Both the position numbers and the translations under genes were made by a program. This document shows, one piece after another, positions 1 to 11,278 of a stretch of DNA of 64,000 bases (position 1 is its first letter; each line of letters begins with the position of its first letter). The notes beneath the pieces were generated by a model, which was not told the origin of the DNA, ran no database searches, and worked only from the letters and a program-made list of their open reading frames with translations. Origin of the DNA: Pezicula radicicola (taxonomy: Eukaryota; Ascomycota; Leotiomycetes; Helotiales; Dermateaceae); assembly GCA_003008705.1 (NCBI GenBank), contig PDUO01000023.1:597312-661311 (forward strand), given 5' to 3'.

Positions 1-650
1 TTCGCTCCTTTCGCTCCATACCCATCACCAATTCTCTCACTTTCCCCTTCTTTCTCCAGGTCCCCATTCCCAGCATAGAAGTCAGCTGCCATCTCCTCTC
101 TCCAATCTGAGCCTGAGCCCATACATTCCCGAATACAAATATAACAGGTCCTCTCCCCACACCCCTCACAATCAGCATAAGAATCCAGATCCGACCTTAC
201 AGTCGGTTTCCGATGGCAGATATGGCAGGGATCTAATACCGCTTTCACTTTTCTCGTTTCTGCTGCCTTTAAGTTCTGCAGTTCGTCGCTGCGGGGAAAT
301 ATATGAAGTGCTAGTTGTTCGTGTTCGACTCGTTGCCGCTTTAGATCGTGAGGTGTAAAGCGGACAGGTTTCAGCCGTCTTGATTGCGTGTGAGGAAATT
401 CGGTACTAGAATTATGGGAGGGATGATGAGACTCGTTGTTTGAAGGGAAGAAAGAAGATCCGTTTCTGGGACTGTTGTTTACCTCACGTCAGCAAGATTG
501 TTGGGGACGAAGGGGATGAAGCGTAGAGTTGATGTGGGATTCGTACCTAGATAATTTCATCTGGATCTCCAAATCGAGACTGTGGTTCTCATCTTCTCTG
601 CGGCGTTTGCGAGACGGTACTTCGATTGGGGATTGGGCTATTGAGGGCAT
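1..650 (-). CDS. Partial Cys-rich (zinc-binding type) fungal protein, N-terminal 191 residues
   Basis: The gene runs off the left edge. I read two exons, 650-547 and 471-1, joined by a 75-nt intron (546-472) with a GTACGA donor, a CTGAC branch-like site and a CAG acceptor. The phase closes exactly across it, which is the main support. The start is the ATG at 650. Residues 1-110 are low in complexity (Ser, Asn, His, Pro), with a basic patch RKRRR near residue 14 that could be a nuclear signal. Then comes a cysteine cluster, C117-x2-C120-x15-C136-x2-C139-x4-C144-x2-C147-x3-C151, including CHIC, CEGC and CYIC motifs. This looks like a zinc-binding treble-clef or RING-like fold, but I cannot assign a named family. 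The rest of the visible part is acidic. Function is unknown and the C-terminus is missing from the window. Confidence 0.7.
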
Positions 651-1297
651 CCTGTTGCCGCCGCCTCCGTCGAGATTTGCTGGTATCGTTTTTCGCTCTC
701 AGAGATGGTAGGTGGCTGCCTAGGATTTTATTGGCTTGTTGTAATGCAAACGAAGAGTGGTAGGAATAGTGAGATAATAGAATTGGAAGATGGCCTTGTT
801 GCTGGAGGCACTGGAGGTGTGAGTTGAGGTTAAGTTGAGGTTGTGAGAAGGTTCAAGTAGCGTTCGAGGATGGTTGTCGGGATGCTATCGTTCCTGGCGG
901 ATGATTATCGGAAGCCGGGTGTAGCCGCCTGGCAGCGGACAGAGACCAGGGGATCCTGAATTTGTGTGGCAAGGGGGAAATCATATGAAATTGGTAATAT
1001 GAGTCTGTGGAAACAGATTTTGGCGTTTGTAAAGGCCCTTTAGGAAGAAACAGGATTCTTGTTCATTTTAAGCTAATTCTTCATCTGAAATCTTTGGAAC
1101 ATTGGGTCTCAGAAACTCAAGAATAATCATCCAACAACGCCGCAATGAAAGACCAATCTCAATGGAACATGCATTTGATGTTACAACTCAAGTAGTATCA
1201 ACTTTGGTATACATTCACTAGGCATGCCAGCCTCGAGTCGATATCCAGTTCCCCAACGCCATCGAAAGCTTAACGACTTTTCTAACCCAAGTCCGCA
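651..1297. other. Intergenic: promoter of the edge gene and 3' flank of prp4
   Basis: No convincing coding signal on either strand. The stretch should hold the promoter and 5' UTR of the Cys-rich gene reading left from 650, and the 3' UTR of prp4 ending at 1298. The small plus-strand reading frame around 529-711 is antisense to exon 1 and is not a gene. Confidence 0.5.
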
Positions 1298-3045
1298 TCA
1301 CAAGCCCTCCATGTCATTTCTTCCCCATAACTTAACAGTGCGATCATAGCCACCGCTTACAATCCACTTTCCATCTCTGCTCGCATCGACACTATGCACA
1401 TTCCCCGTATGCCCACTCAAACTCTGCACCAAACTCCAGTCGTCCGCAGAAAAAATATTAACATTCTTATCAAATCCACTAGACACGAAGAAAGTGCCTG
1501 ATTTCTTTGGTTTCCTCTCTCCCTTCTCATCAACCTCGGGAAGAACTCCTTGTGCTGGATCATCAAAGCCTTTGAACCACCGGAGATCAGAAACAACACT
1601 ACGATGAGCGCCGACTCCACCCGCTGCTTGCACTTTTCGTACGTCCCAACACTTGATCCAGCCATCTCCAGAACCAGAGAGTACACGATGACCGTCGACC
1701 CCCCAATCTAGTGCGTAGATTGGTCGGATGTGCCCGTCTAGGATCATAACTGTACGGCCTGTTCGTAAATCCCAGATACGCCCGATACTGTCCATTCCGG
1801 CACTAGCTAGCAAAGAACCATCCGTATTGAAGCTAAGTGCAAAGACGCCTCGAGAGTGTCCTTCCTGAAGAAGCAACTCTGTAGTGGTCTCGACGTCCCA
1901 GAGTCGCCATGTAGTGTCTTCAGATGCCGATGCCAGATACCTGCCTGAAGGGTGAAATTCAACTCGGCATACACGCTGGTTGTGACCCGCAAGGGTTGAT
2001 AGAGGAGTGTCCTGGTTCAAAGACCAAAGATGAATATTTCCCTCTGCGCCACCAGAAGCTAAGTTTACTGAGTCTGGAGAGACGGTCGAGCTAGGTAATG
2101 TAGCATCTGGAAACCACGATATGCCTCCTATCCGATCCGTGTGACCTCTCAAGGTCGTCTTCTCTTCTAAATTCGGTACATCCAGTAACTTAATGCCACC
2201 TCCCCAATTACCAGCAGCAATAATCTCCCCGTTTGGTGAAAACCTCGTCACACTGATCGGTCGCTCTCCAGCCGTTTGACTGCCCTGAAGCTCAAATCCG
2301 TGTAACCGCTCCTTGATATTCTTCCGGAACTTGACATGCGTCCGTAATGGTATGGTCGATTCAAATTTCTGACTCGCCAACCTGTTCTTCGCTCTAGGTA
2401 ATGAATATTTCGCAATATCCTTCCGCGCCGCAAGAAGTTCCTGAATACCCATGGTGTAGAATTCCTCTTCCTGTTCGTTTGGCTCCTCATCCGCCGCATC
2501 CTGCATCCGCGCATCACCATCTTCGTCTTCAGCCTCATTGATCTCGTTCTGTATCTGCATGAGACCTCTTAATCTTTCTCTCCTATCACCTGGACCCTCT
2601 CCAAATAGAGTAACAGGCTCGCCCATCTCCCGAAGCTGTGCGCGAACACGCTTGTCATCTGTAGGTACCGCAATGGCTGCAGCTTTTCTTTTCCGGTCGA
2701 ACTGCGAGAGAATGGCAGAGGCCTTCTCAGGCGCAATGCCCGCTGTCGCGGAAGGCATATCATAGTCGCGGTCGAGAGCTGTTGGGAGTGATTAGCATGC
2801 AGCGGGGCAGAGTGGTATACATCTACTTACGAACATCCTCTAAATTCATCAACCCATCATTCTATAAGTATCACGAAAGCCATCAGCTTTCATAGTCTTC
2901 GAGCTATAGAGAGCGCATCGCATCGTCCCTCTAGGATTATATGAACACTGTCTGTGCAGGCAGGCGGGGAGGTTGGAAGATTGGGACAGAAGAAACGTAC
3001 CTCTTGAGGAGCTTCCTCCACGTATGCTTTGCGCGAAGGATGCAT
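1298..3045 (-). CDS. prp4: U4/U6 snRNP protein Prp4, WD40-repeat splicing factor
   Basis: This is the fungal Prp4, a U4/U6 di-snRNP component acting in the nucleus during spliceosome assembly. Three exons are needed: 3045-3001, 2861-2831 and 2778-1298, with introns GTACGT..TAG and GTAAGT..CAG. They give 518 residues and add 32 residues (from MHPSRKAY to LDRDYD) upstream of the long uninterrupted reading frame. Near residues 70-100 lies the SFM (splicing factor motif) region, containing [14 protein letters not shown] followed by a GDRRERLR helix. An acidic linker follows. From about residue 200 to the end there are seven WD40 units, visible as GH..W..D repeats ending in KLW or RLWD, which should form a beta-propeller. 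Length and domain order match the family. It is transcribed away from the GH16 gene's 3' end with a roughly 0.5 kb gap. Confidence 0.93.
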
Positions 3046-3533
3046 GATTTCACGCTTCGGGGTCAGAGCTTGGTATAGTGATTAGACGCTTTCACAAAAG
3101 GAAGTTGGTGGTGTCGCAATGATGTTGAAGGTCGTCAAGGCGGCTCGCTAAATTTTCTAACTAAGGGCTCTCAGCCTTGTACAGCCTCGAGTTAAGCCCA
3201 TTGTATTACTCTATGTGAAATACTCACTGAGTTAGGAAATCACAACAAATATCACAATATATCACATATCAAGAACAGATGAAAAGATTTGTATAAACGT
3301 TGATTGAAGGAAAGTATCTAGGATGAGAACGCCGCAGATGATATACGCAAGAACAGAAATGCAGAACAATGTGACTAGATACAGGAGACCGCCGACCATT
3401 TTACTTGGTATCATGCTCTTTGATCATTTCACATTTCCAAACGCCTTGTCAATATGACCTCCATAAAACCCGATGCAAAAAGTATTTCCCTAAGAAGTGA
3501 AGTTGTGAAGAAGACCTAATGCTAAATACCGCT

Positions 3534-4532
3534 CTATGCCATGAAGCTCTGCTCTCTCTTGGTGGTGGATGACTGGTAAACTTTGACTGAGTTGATTGTC
3601 CAGTAGGCATCGGCGAAAGCAGCTGGGTTCTGTCCGACGTAGTCATCGCAAGTGTCAGCGAGAGATGCGCAGGAGCCGCTGCTCCACACTTGCCCAGCCC
3701 AAGCGCCACAGAAGGTTGTGTCGAAGATGATGTTGTGGTTCATGAAGTGGTTGTCAATGTCACAACCAGAGCCGGAGAAGCTTGCTACTGGAGTTCCCCA
3801 GGTTGTTGGGTCTGGCGAGCCGGAGGTGATGTCTGAAGGGATTGAGCTACGCGGGAAGAAGTAGACTTTGATGGCCGAGGAAGTCCACTCCATTGCGTAA
3901 ACACCTCCACCGATTGCGTTGAAGCCAGTGCCAAAGCCTTGGGTGTTGGTGGTCGATGTGCTGCAGCCTGTGTTTCCATTTCCAGAGTTGCAGTCTGCTT
4001 CGGCGAGAACTGAGGATGAGAGCGCTCCGGTGGAGCTCATGGAGCAGCCAGCAGAAGTGTGAAGAGTGATTGCATCAGTGGTTTGAGCATTCACGTTCTC
4101 GATGATGTCGATTTCGCCGCTTGAAGGCCAGTTTGGTCCGAAAGTCCACCATGCTCCCCAAACCCCGCAGATTCCACCCGGCATGTGAGCAATGTCCGCG
4201 ATGAAGAGGCCTTTAGTGTAAGATTTGCTAGAAGAGACTCTAACTGAGGCACGGCCACCAGATGGATTTACGGTTGTATGGTCAACACCGAGGTAGACTG
4301 AGTTCCCTTCCGTGGAGGCCTGGTATCCAGCGATGCCAGATGTGTTTGCGACAGAGGATGAGACGTAGTCAACGAAGCCTTCGGTTGGATCGGCGCCTGT
4401 GAAGAAGTCGAATCCATTGAAGAAGTTGGTTGAGTCGTAGGTATCGGCGATGGTGTAGGATGACGCACTTGCAATGCCAGCAGCACAAGTGATGAAGGCG
4501 CCGAGACGCATGAGAATTTGTGAAGAATGCAT
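3534..4532 (-). CDS. Secreted GH16 endo-1,3(4)-beta-glucanase
   Basis: An intronless 332-residue protein starting at the ATG at 4532. Residues 1-23 form a signal peptide (hydrophobic run, small residues around ASA-SS). The mature part is one glycoside hydrolase family 16 jelly-roll domain. The retaining catalytic motif ExDxxE is present as E140, D142, E145 (sequence GEIDIIEN), preceded by the Trp-rich strand WGAWWTFGPNWP. The family cleaves mixed-linked or 1,3-beta-glucans, so a role in cell-wall or substrate glucan turnover outside the cell is likely. No GPI or carbohydrate-binding module is evident; the C-terminus ends in a short basic stretch. A TATATAT element lies about 235 bp upstream near 4766-4774. 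Confidence 0.92.
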   Translation of the reverse strand: MHSSQILMRLGAFITCAAGIASASSYTIADTYDSTNFFNGFDFFTGADPTEGFVDYVSSSVANTSGIAGYQASTEGNSVYLGVDHTTVNPSGGRASVRVSSSKSYTKGLFIADIAHMPGGICGVWGAWWTFGPNWPSSGEIDIIENVNAQTTDAITLHTSAGCSMSSTGALSSSVLAEADCNSGNGNTGCSTSTTNTQGFGTGFNAIGGGVYAMEWTSSAIKVYFFPRSSIPSDITSGSPDPTTWGTPVASFSGSGCDIDNHFMNHNIIFDTTFCGAWAGQVWSSGSCASLADTCDDYVGQNPAAFADAYWTINSVKVYQSSTTKREQSFMA

Positions 4533-7369
4533 TTTTATGCAGATGTTGAGAATTTCTCGAAGGGTTTTATTGACGAAGGAATGAATTTGAGACTTTTGAG
4601 TTGTAGTTTCTGTATGTCTTGAATATTGTTGATGATTCGAGAAAACCGAGGAAGATTCAAGAGTAGATATAGGACTATCCTTGTGATTGTATTGTACGAG
4701 CGGCTTCTATTCCTTGAATAGATAATGAAAGACTTTCGGTATTATCGAGTGTGAATCAAAGAGAAATATATATGAATAGCTATTGTGGCTGAACGAGACA
4801 ACAGTCAATGTTGAAATTCGTTAGTATTGTCAAAGGCTGGACAATAGAATGAACCGCTTAATGAGTGACGGTCAAAGGTAAACATACAAAGATAGTGAAT
4901 AACGAGTAGAGAAAGAAAGAAAAAAAAAACCTTCCTACCTTCGAGGGGAATTGTGGTGGTCAAGCAGTCGGACGCGCCATGTGGATGAATGTGTGAACTT
5001 GCACGGTTTCTTAGGGGTCGAATTGTCGAACTCCAAACGGCGTCCCAGCTCCTGACAATGAACTCAGCGCGCAACAAGCTTTTTTGGTTCCATAAATCTA
5101 TCAAGCGGAGACCAAATATCCTGGTTAATCATTCCACGAGATGGGCACCATGGGTTCTGAGCAGCGCGAAGAGGGAGGGCTGCCACTGAAAGGGACGCGG
5201 TTGATGCCGAGAATGTCATTAGGCTCCGTCGTCGCAATGGCTAACAAAATCAGACGAAATCGAGACCCGGTCGCTACCAATCCCAGACAAGAGAAACGAG
5301 ATGAACCTCATGGCCAGTCAGCGCTCCGTTCGTGGTCCCCTCGCGCGCAACGTTGAATCTGTGCTGGCTGTCGTTTGTTACAGAGCTGACGTTCCTGAGG
5401 TCTCCAGCCCAACCACATCAGCTTCAAGGTTCCTCGCTTGGAACTAGCGGGGAATAGGAGACCCCCCCATGCTTTTGGTCTCTTCGCTTTGAGATGTTTG
5501 GGGGTTTGGCACCTACAACATCTCACGCCCTTGAAACATTTTCAAAGAAACATCAAACATTGAGCAAATCCCCTTACGTCCTCCACGTAATCTTTTGTTA
5601 GAATCATTCAATCCCATGCATTCATGAAACAGGTGAAAGGGAATCCCATTCCCGCACGTGCAAGTGGTTGAGCTCGTCCGAACTAATCTGTTTCTTCGTG
5701 ATTTATCCCCAACCTTGTCGCCTATCGCAGCCACCTCTCGCTACGCAGATCAGAGGCGACTGGGCATGGGAAACTCAAAACCCTGTCTTAAATACTCATC
5801 CTATTCTATCAGCCTCCTGAAAGCTTCCAGGCGCCTTCTTGGATCCAAGTCGAGATTTAGCAGAGATTATTGCCATCTGCTTTTCCTTTCCGATTTCCCC
5901 TTTCGGACCGACTTTAATATCAATTTGAGGTTATCAGGGTCGAGGTACGGATTCCTTTACTGTAACATTATCTACACACTCTCTCTCTAAGTGGAAGATG
6001 GAGAGCCTCAGGATGCGTAAGGATGTAGTTTCGAGTCTTGTAAATGGTACTCCAGGCGGAGATTGAGGCGAGTACTGGAAGCTAGAAATAATTTAAAATG
6101 GGGACTTTGATTTGGAGGTGAAGGTTAGCTATCATTGGTCAATTCTTTCTTAAAAATTCTTTATTGTTCGTTGTGCTATCCGATTGTTTTATTCTGCGGG
6201 TCCTTGAGGCTACTTCCGAGACCATGAATCGTATCTGATAAATGCAATTATAGACGTTGGCATAGACAAGGTATCATAAGATACTATGCAAGTTAAGTAC
6301 TGCTTGTGGCAAGTACTACAATCGGCAGTATTATTGTTTTTGTGTAGGGTGTCGTTAACTCCTTCTGGAGGGTTGACACTACCACCAGGAGCCAGAATGG
6401 AGGAGAATCGAACTCCAATAACTAGCCCGCTCTCAGGTATGATATTTCGATCACAGAACCTAAGGACTTGCAAGTTCTGTAATATGGTTACTTGATTTTT
6501 AAGCATTAAAAGTCTGGAATCAAAGAATTTAGTATTGATGCTCCCGCTTTATCTCGCTTAGGATCTAATTCACTAAGGTAACGCAAAGAAATAGTCTTAC
6601 AGTAACACCTCTAGTATACTTATTTATTAAATAAGCAAATCTTGTTGAGTGAAGATAGCGACAATCTCATCCTGTAGTGTTGTATTATAGAACACTGAAT
6701 GAAATAGCTTCCTTTCCAATCGTAACAAATGGTCGAATATTACCCCGTAAGCCAACAGTATAGACAGCAATCGTAAATTCAGGAACATGCTTAAATCATC
6801 TTAAGGAGCGGCTCGTAATTGCGACGTTGAGGTTGTAGTTGCCATGCCTTTCTTAATGAGAGTAATACATTATTAGTTCTTGAGACTTCTTGAAGTACCT
6901 AAGCGTCAACTCGAATTGTATCTTGAATGCCAATATTTACTCAACCATTGAAAATTCTCGAGAGTCTCATAATACGAGATATGACAGAGAAGTCGGAACA
7001 ATTCACTCGTCCAAAAATCGAATAGTAATGGGTTTAAATCGGCAAAGACAAGGTTGTCGTGTAATTCGTAGCCGATGGGACGAAGTCGGACGAACATCTC
7101 TGGCACGGAGGAATATCCGCCATCTGCTAATTTTATTTCTGGTGCAGTCTCTGAATATTGGGGAAAGAGCTTTGTAATACATATAAGTCTATTGTGATTT
7201 GTCAGACAATGGATTGTGTATTGAACCTTATAAAGAGAACCGGTTAACATGTCTTAGAAACAATCATTCTTTCGTCTCCTCACAGATCGATTATCTGCTT
7301 TACTTACCACCATCGTCGCTAGTTTTTCACTTTCCATCTTCTATCTTCTCCAACCACAACATAAACACC
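4533..7369. other. 2.8 kb gene-free region upstream of the GH16 and NmrA-like genes
   Basis: This holds the promoters of two divergent genes (GH16 reading left, NmrA-like reading right). Several short reading frames exist on both strands, but none has recognisable domain features, and several begin at TTG. 5000-5990 is balanced in base composition; 6500-6900 is AT-rich. A T-arm/B-box-like sequence sits at about 6403-6417 on the minus strand. Nothing else is recognised. Confidence 0.45.
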
Positions 7370-8284
7370 ATGCCAGCTCTTCGTAGAATCCTCGTCGTAG
7401 GCGCAACCGGTAAACAAGGAGGAGCAGTAGTGAAAGCTCTCCTCGCATCCCCCTCAAATCCCTCACTAAAGATATTTGCACCAACCCGAGATCCAGACTC
7501 TCCATCAGCTCAGAGATTAGCAGCAAAATCATCAAACATCAAACCCATCAAAGGCCAAATGGAGAATGCCGATTCTATTTTCAAGGAGATCGGAGAACCA
7601 ATCGATGCAGTTTTCGCCGTTACTATTCCAAGTTTGAAGGGAAATGAGAAGGATATCGAAGAGATTCAAGGGAAATCTCTCATTGATGCAGCAATTGCAA
7701 ATGGTGTTAAGCACTTCGTTCTTACATCTGTCGACCGTGGTGGAAACAAGTCTGATAACACACCTACCTACGTACCTCACTTCATTACAAAGCATAACGT
7801 AGAGGTCCATTTGAAATCCGAAGCTGCTAAGACCGGTATGACATGGACAATTCTACGACCAGTCTGCCTCGTAGATAACTTTGACGCTGGTTTCTTGGGA
7901 AAGGTGGCTAGTCAGTGGTGGTCAGCGATGGAAAAGAATACCAAGTTACAAGTGGTATCTGTGAAGGATATTGGTGTCTTCGCAGCTAAGGCTTTAGAGG
8001 ATCCTGAGCGCTTCAAGAATCGGGCTATCTCCCTTGCTGGAGACGAGCTCACTTTTGCTGAAGCAAACGCCAAGTTTCGTGAAATTTACAGAACGGATAT
8101 ACCACGTACCTTTGGTCCGCTGGGTTATGTAACCAAGATTATGCTCAAGGATAACAGACTGATGTGGAAGTGGTTTGATGAGGGTGGATATGGAGCGGAT
8201 CTTGCCGAGTGCAGAAAGATTAATCCGGCAATGCAGGACTTTAAAACTTGGTTGAAGGAATCGAGCAACCACAACGTTGTATGA
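7370..8284 (+). CDS. NmrA-like NAD(P)-binding reductase
   Basis: A 304-residue single-exon protein. The upstream open frame begins at TTG, so I place the start at the ATG at 7370, just before the Rossmann fold. Residues 5-20 read RRILVVGATGKQGGAVV, the GxxGxxG dinucleotide-binding loop of the NmrA-like branch of atypical SDR enzymes. The middle (LTSVDRGG, then WTILRPVCLVDNF) matches the usual NmrA layout, and there is no YxxxK SDR catalytic pair. Family members act as NAD(P)H sensors or as isoflavone-reductase-like enzymes; the substrate cannot be told from sequence. It lies tail to tail with an SDR gene, and a second, distinct NmrA-like gene follows 2.8 kb further on. Confidence 0.87.
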   Translation: MPALRRILVVGATGKQGGAVVKALLASPSNPSLKIFAPTRDPDSPSAQRLAAKSSNIKPIKGQMENADSIFKEIGEPIDAVFAVTIPSLKGNEKDIEEIQGKSLIDAAIANGVKHFVLTSVDRGGNKSDNTPTYVPHFITKHNVEVHLKSEAAKTGMTWTILRPVCLVDNFDAGFLGKVASQWWSAMEKNTKLQVVSVKDIGVFAAKALEDPERFKNRAISLAGDELTFAEANAKFREIYRTDIPRTFGPLGYVTKIMLKDNRLMWKWFDEGGYGADLAECRKINPAMQDFKTWLKESSNHNVV

Positions 8285-8744
8285 GAATAGCTACTTAGGA
8301 ACTTGTTTTGGTGCTAGAAATAATTTAGGTTTAATAGAGTTTATGCTTACTTTTACTGTACTTTGCATTCTGACAAGTGAACTATGTACTCGTAACCTTA
8401 CGTCGCTTAATTGTTGGCTGTTAGGTTAATGCTAAACTACAAACTAGGTAGGTATCTTAGGTAACTACACAAATAAAGTCTCACGGCATCTTTCTTACTA
8501 ACTTAGCGGTAGAACACAAGAACAAGTGCCCTGTAGCCCGAGAATCTCTTAATAAGCTAATGAGATCCATGCTTGGTCCTCTAGATTTATCTTTGTGCGT
8601 ATATGCATGTACTTTTTTACAAACTACCATACAACCCATTGCGAATCCACTGACCTTTTTACAAATGGAAAAACACCGCCTTGTGAGAGACATGCTATTC
8701 TTTAGCGATGATATCCCTAAAATCTCAGCTATAGTAACTCTTAC

Positions 8745-9701
8745 CTAAAACGTTTCGATATATGGACGTAGATCCATCTCCTGTGTCCAGCATGACTTCG
8801 GCTGAATATGAGCATTCCAATACGTATCCGCGATCTAAAATTTTATATTAACATAATTTTCCACAACACCAGAAAATCCTTCAAGAACTAAGATTCCGAC
8901 AACTTACATGATCAGGATTAATCTTCTCTTCTTTTGATTTGAAGCCTTTTGTTCCATCGGTGTCGATTAAACCATCAATAATAAAATGAACCGTATGAAT
9001 CCCCTGAGGACTAAATTCTCGGGCAATAGATTGTCCAATTGCGCGCATTGCAAATTTGCCGGCTGCAAAACTGGCCATTTGAGTACCACCTCGGAGGGAC
9101 GCAGTTGCGCCTGTTAGGAGTAGGGAGGGTGAATGTGGTGGATTGACAGCGACAGAAGAGAGGAGACTCGGTAACGCAGCTTGTGAAAAGAGGACTAGTC
9201 CACGCCTGAACCAGTATAAGGTTAGAAGTATACCATATCAAAGCCAAATCTCCAAGTGAAGCCAAAAGCACACTCCTATGAGTTTCCAAGAGCCTTGCAG
9301 CCGACCTTGAAAATATACAAAGGACTCTTACAGAATACGACTTACCCATTAGCATCCCAACCCACATTAATATCCTTCTCCTCCAATTCCAGAAATGGTT
9401 TCCTGATCAGCTTTCCCCCTACGTTATAAACAGCAACATTCAAATGTCCATTGTTTGTATCCAAGACCTGTCTCAAACCAGCAAAGGCAGCATTGACGCT
9501 CTTCGAATCCGACACATCGCAATCAAACCCGTGAGCAACACGACCGAGACTTTTGATCTCCTCGACCACAGGAGACCAACTTGCTTTGGAGCGTGACATC
9601 AAGATACAAGAATAGCCTCCCTGAGAAAATCTTAGGGCGAGAGATCGGCCTGTGCCTGGACCTACTCCTGCAATGAGGGCGAAGGCTTTGGATGTCGACA
9701 T
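8745..9701 (-). CDS. Short-chain dehydrogenase/reductase (three exons)
   Basis: Three exons, 9701-9346, 9205-8908 and 8834-8745, give a 247-residue SDR. Both introns keep phase (GTAAGT..TTCAG and GTAAGT..TTTAG). The last exon encodes a typical subfamily tail ending in DLRPYIETF. The N-terminus carries the NAD(P)-binding loop as GVGPGTGRS, an unusual form of TGxxxGxG. The usual Ser and Tyr-x3-Lys region reads TGATASLRGG...ASFAAGK, so the Tyr position is occupied by Phe; I recall the same replacement in related GATASLRG-type SDRs, so it is probably native rather than a mutation. Cytosolic oxidoreductase of unknown substrate. It shares a 490-bp divergent promoter region with the broken NmrA-like gene at 10190. 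Confidence 0.85.
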
Positions 9702-10189
9702 CTTCTACAAATTCAAAAGAAACAGAGGCTTCGTTTTTGTATATAGACCTGTAAAAGATAGGAATTGGTTTGGCGGATAGGAGGGAGATAGGGCGTTTGG
9801 AAGAGAGATGTATGAATAGGATGTGCTGAACTTGAGAGACTGCTGTTCGGAGAAGAATATCAGTGCACGAAGGACGACAGTATGTTATATAAATAACAAA
9901 TGATCCACGGACGAAAAATAAATTGTCTATCGAAATATATACTTTTGTCATAAGGTAGAGATCGGACTAAAGCTGGAGCTACTCTATGCGTGCGGGGAAA
10001 CTTGGACCAAACTTCGTCCGAAAGTGTTGGACGATCCTCCGCATACCGAAACTCAAACAAACAGTATGTACTGTACTGAACAGTAATTATCGAACAGTTT
10101 ACATAAAATGATCTAGTCCTTCAATTCCTCTTTTTTAAATTCAGATCTTTTTCTTTGAAACAATATTCAATAATACGTAACTTCCGAAT

Positions 10190-11278
10190 ATGTCGAAGCT
10201 CATTACTGTATTTGGCGCCACTGGCAACCAGGGAAACTCTGTTATCCGAGCAATCCTGAACAGTTCTCTTGCTAAAGAGTTCACTATTCGAGGCATTACT
10301 CGCGATGTCTCCAAGCCATCTGCTTAGGCTCTTGCTAAGCAAGGTGTCGATGTTAAAGCCGTAAGTCCTCTCTCCAGCAGTACGAAATTGTAACATAGGT
10401 GCCTAATAATCTAACCTCCTCTAGGCAGACATGGACTCCAAGACCTCAGTAGCTGAAGCCATAGCTGGTTCACACACCGTATTCCTAGTCACCACACCAA
10501 ACTGGGGAGCGGGCCCAGCCGACGCCGAACTAGTCCATGGCAAAAATGTTGCCGATGCAGCTAAAGAAGCTGGTGTACAGCATCTCATTTTCTCGTCGCT
10601 ACTCCATGTAACCGAGACAAGTGGTGGCCTCTTGAAGCATGTTCCTCATTTCGATATGAAGGCGGAAGTCGAGAAGTATATTCGTGCTTCGGGAGTTCCT
10701 AGTACCTTTGTATTACCCGGCTATTTCATGACCAACTTCACTCAAATTGGGATGCTTCGTAGAGGGGAAGACAATGTATGGAACCTGGCTTATCCCGTTG
10801 GAGGAGAAGCAAAATTTCCCCTTATTGATATCGCTGAGGATATGAGTGAGTTGACTTTTTTCCCTTGGGCTTTTGACAAACCTTAAAGCATGCGGTAACT
10901 ACTGGCTTCATGTTCCAATGCTTATCCGTATATCAATTAGGCAAATATGTCGTTGCGGCGATGCAACAACGACCGAAAGTTTTGGGTGCCCAAGTTCTTG
11001 CAGCTGCTGATTATTACACTCCTTCCCGTATTGTGTCCGATTTTGAGGAGGTTACAGGCAAGAAGGCGCGTTATGTGCAGGTGGATACGGAGAGTTACAA
11101 AAGTGCATTCCCCCCTGCACTAGCTGATGAAATGCTCGAAAACCACCTTTTCATCGAGAGCCCAGGTTATTATGCTGGTAAAAGCTTAGAAGAGAGTGCA
11201 GCACTACTGGCTGATGTCGGTCTGAAAGCCACAACCTTTAAAGAATTCCTTCAGGAGAACAAGGCCGTTTTCAATTAG
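10190..11278 (+). pseudogene. NmrA-like reductase with an in-frame TAG in exon 1
   Basis: Three exons, 10190-10360, 10425-10845 and 10941-11278, with introns GTAAGT..CTAG (CTAAC branch) and GTGAGT..TTAG, restore a full 309-residue NmrA-like protein of the HSCARG type. It starts with the GATGNQG dinucleotide loop and continues through LVTTPNW, FDMKAEVEKY and a C-terminal half typical of the family. Codon 46 (10325-10327) is TAG between Ala and Ala, where CAG (Gln) is the natural reading. Everything else is intact: frame, splice sites and stop. It is therefore a recent nonsense allele, a sequencing error, or a read-through gene. If the TAG is real, only a 45-residue fragment would be made. It differs clearly in sequence from the NmrA-like gene at 7370. 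Confidence 0.8.

Noticed and set aside
5658..5990. 110-codon plus-strand frame in the 2.8 kb spacer
   Set aside because: Low-information sequence with no features and no splice partners.
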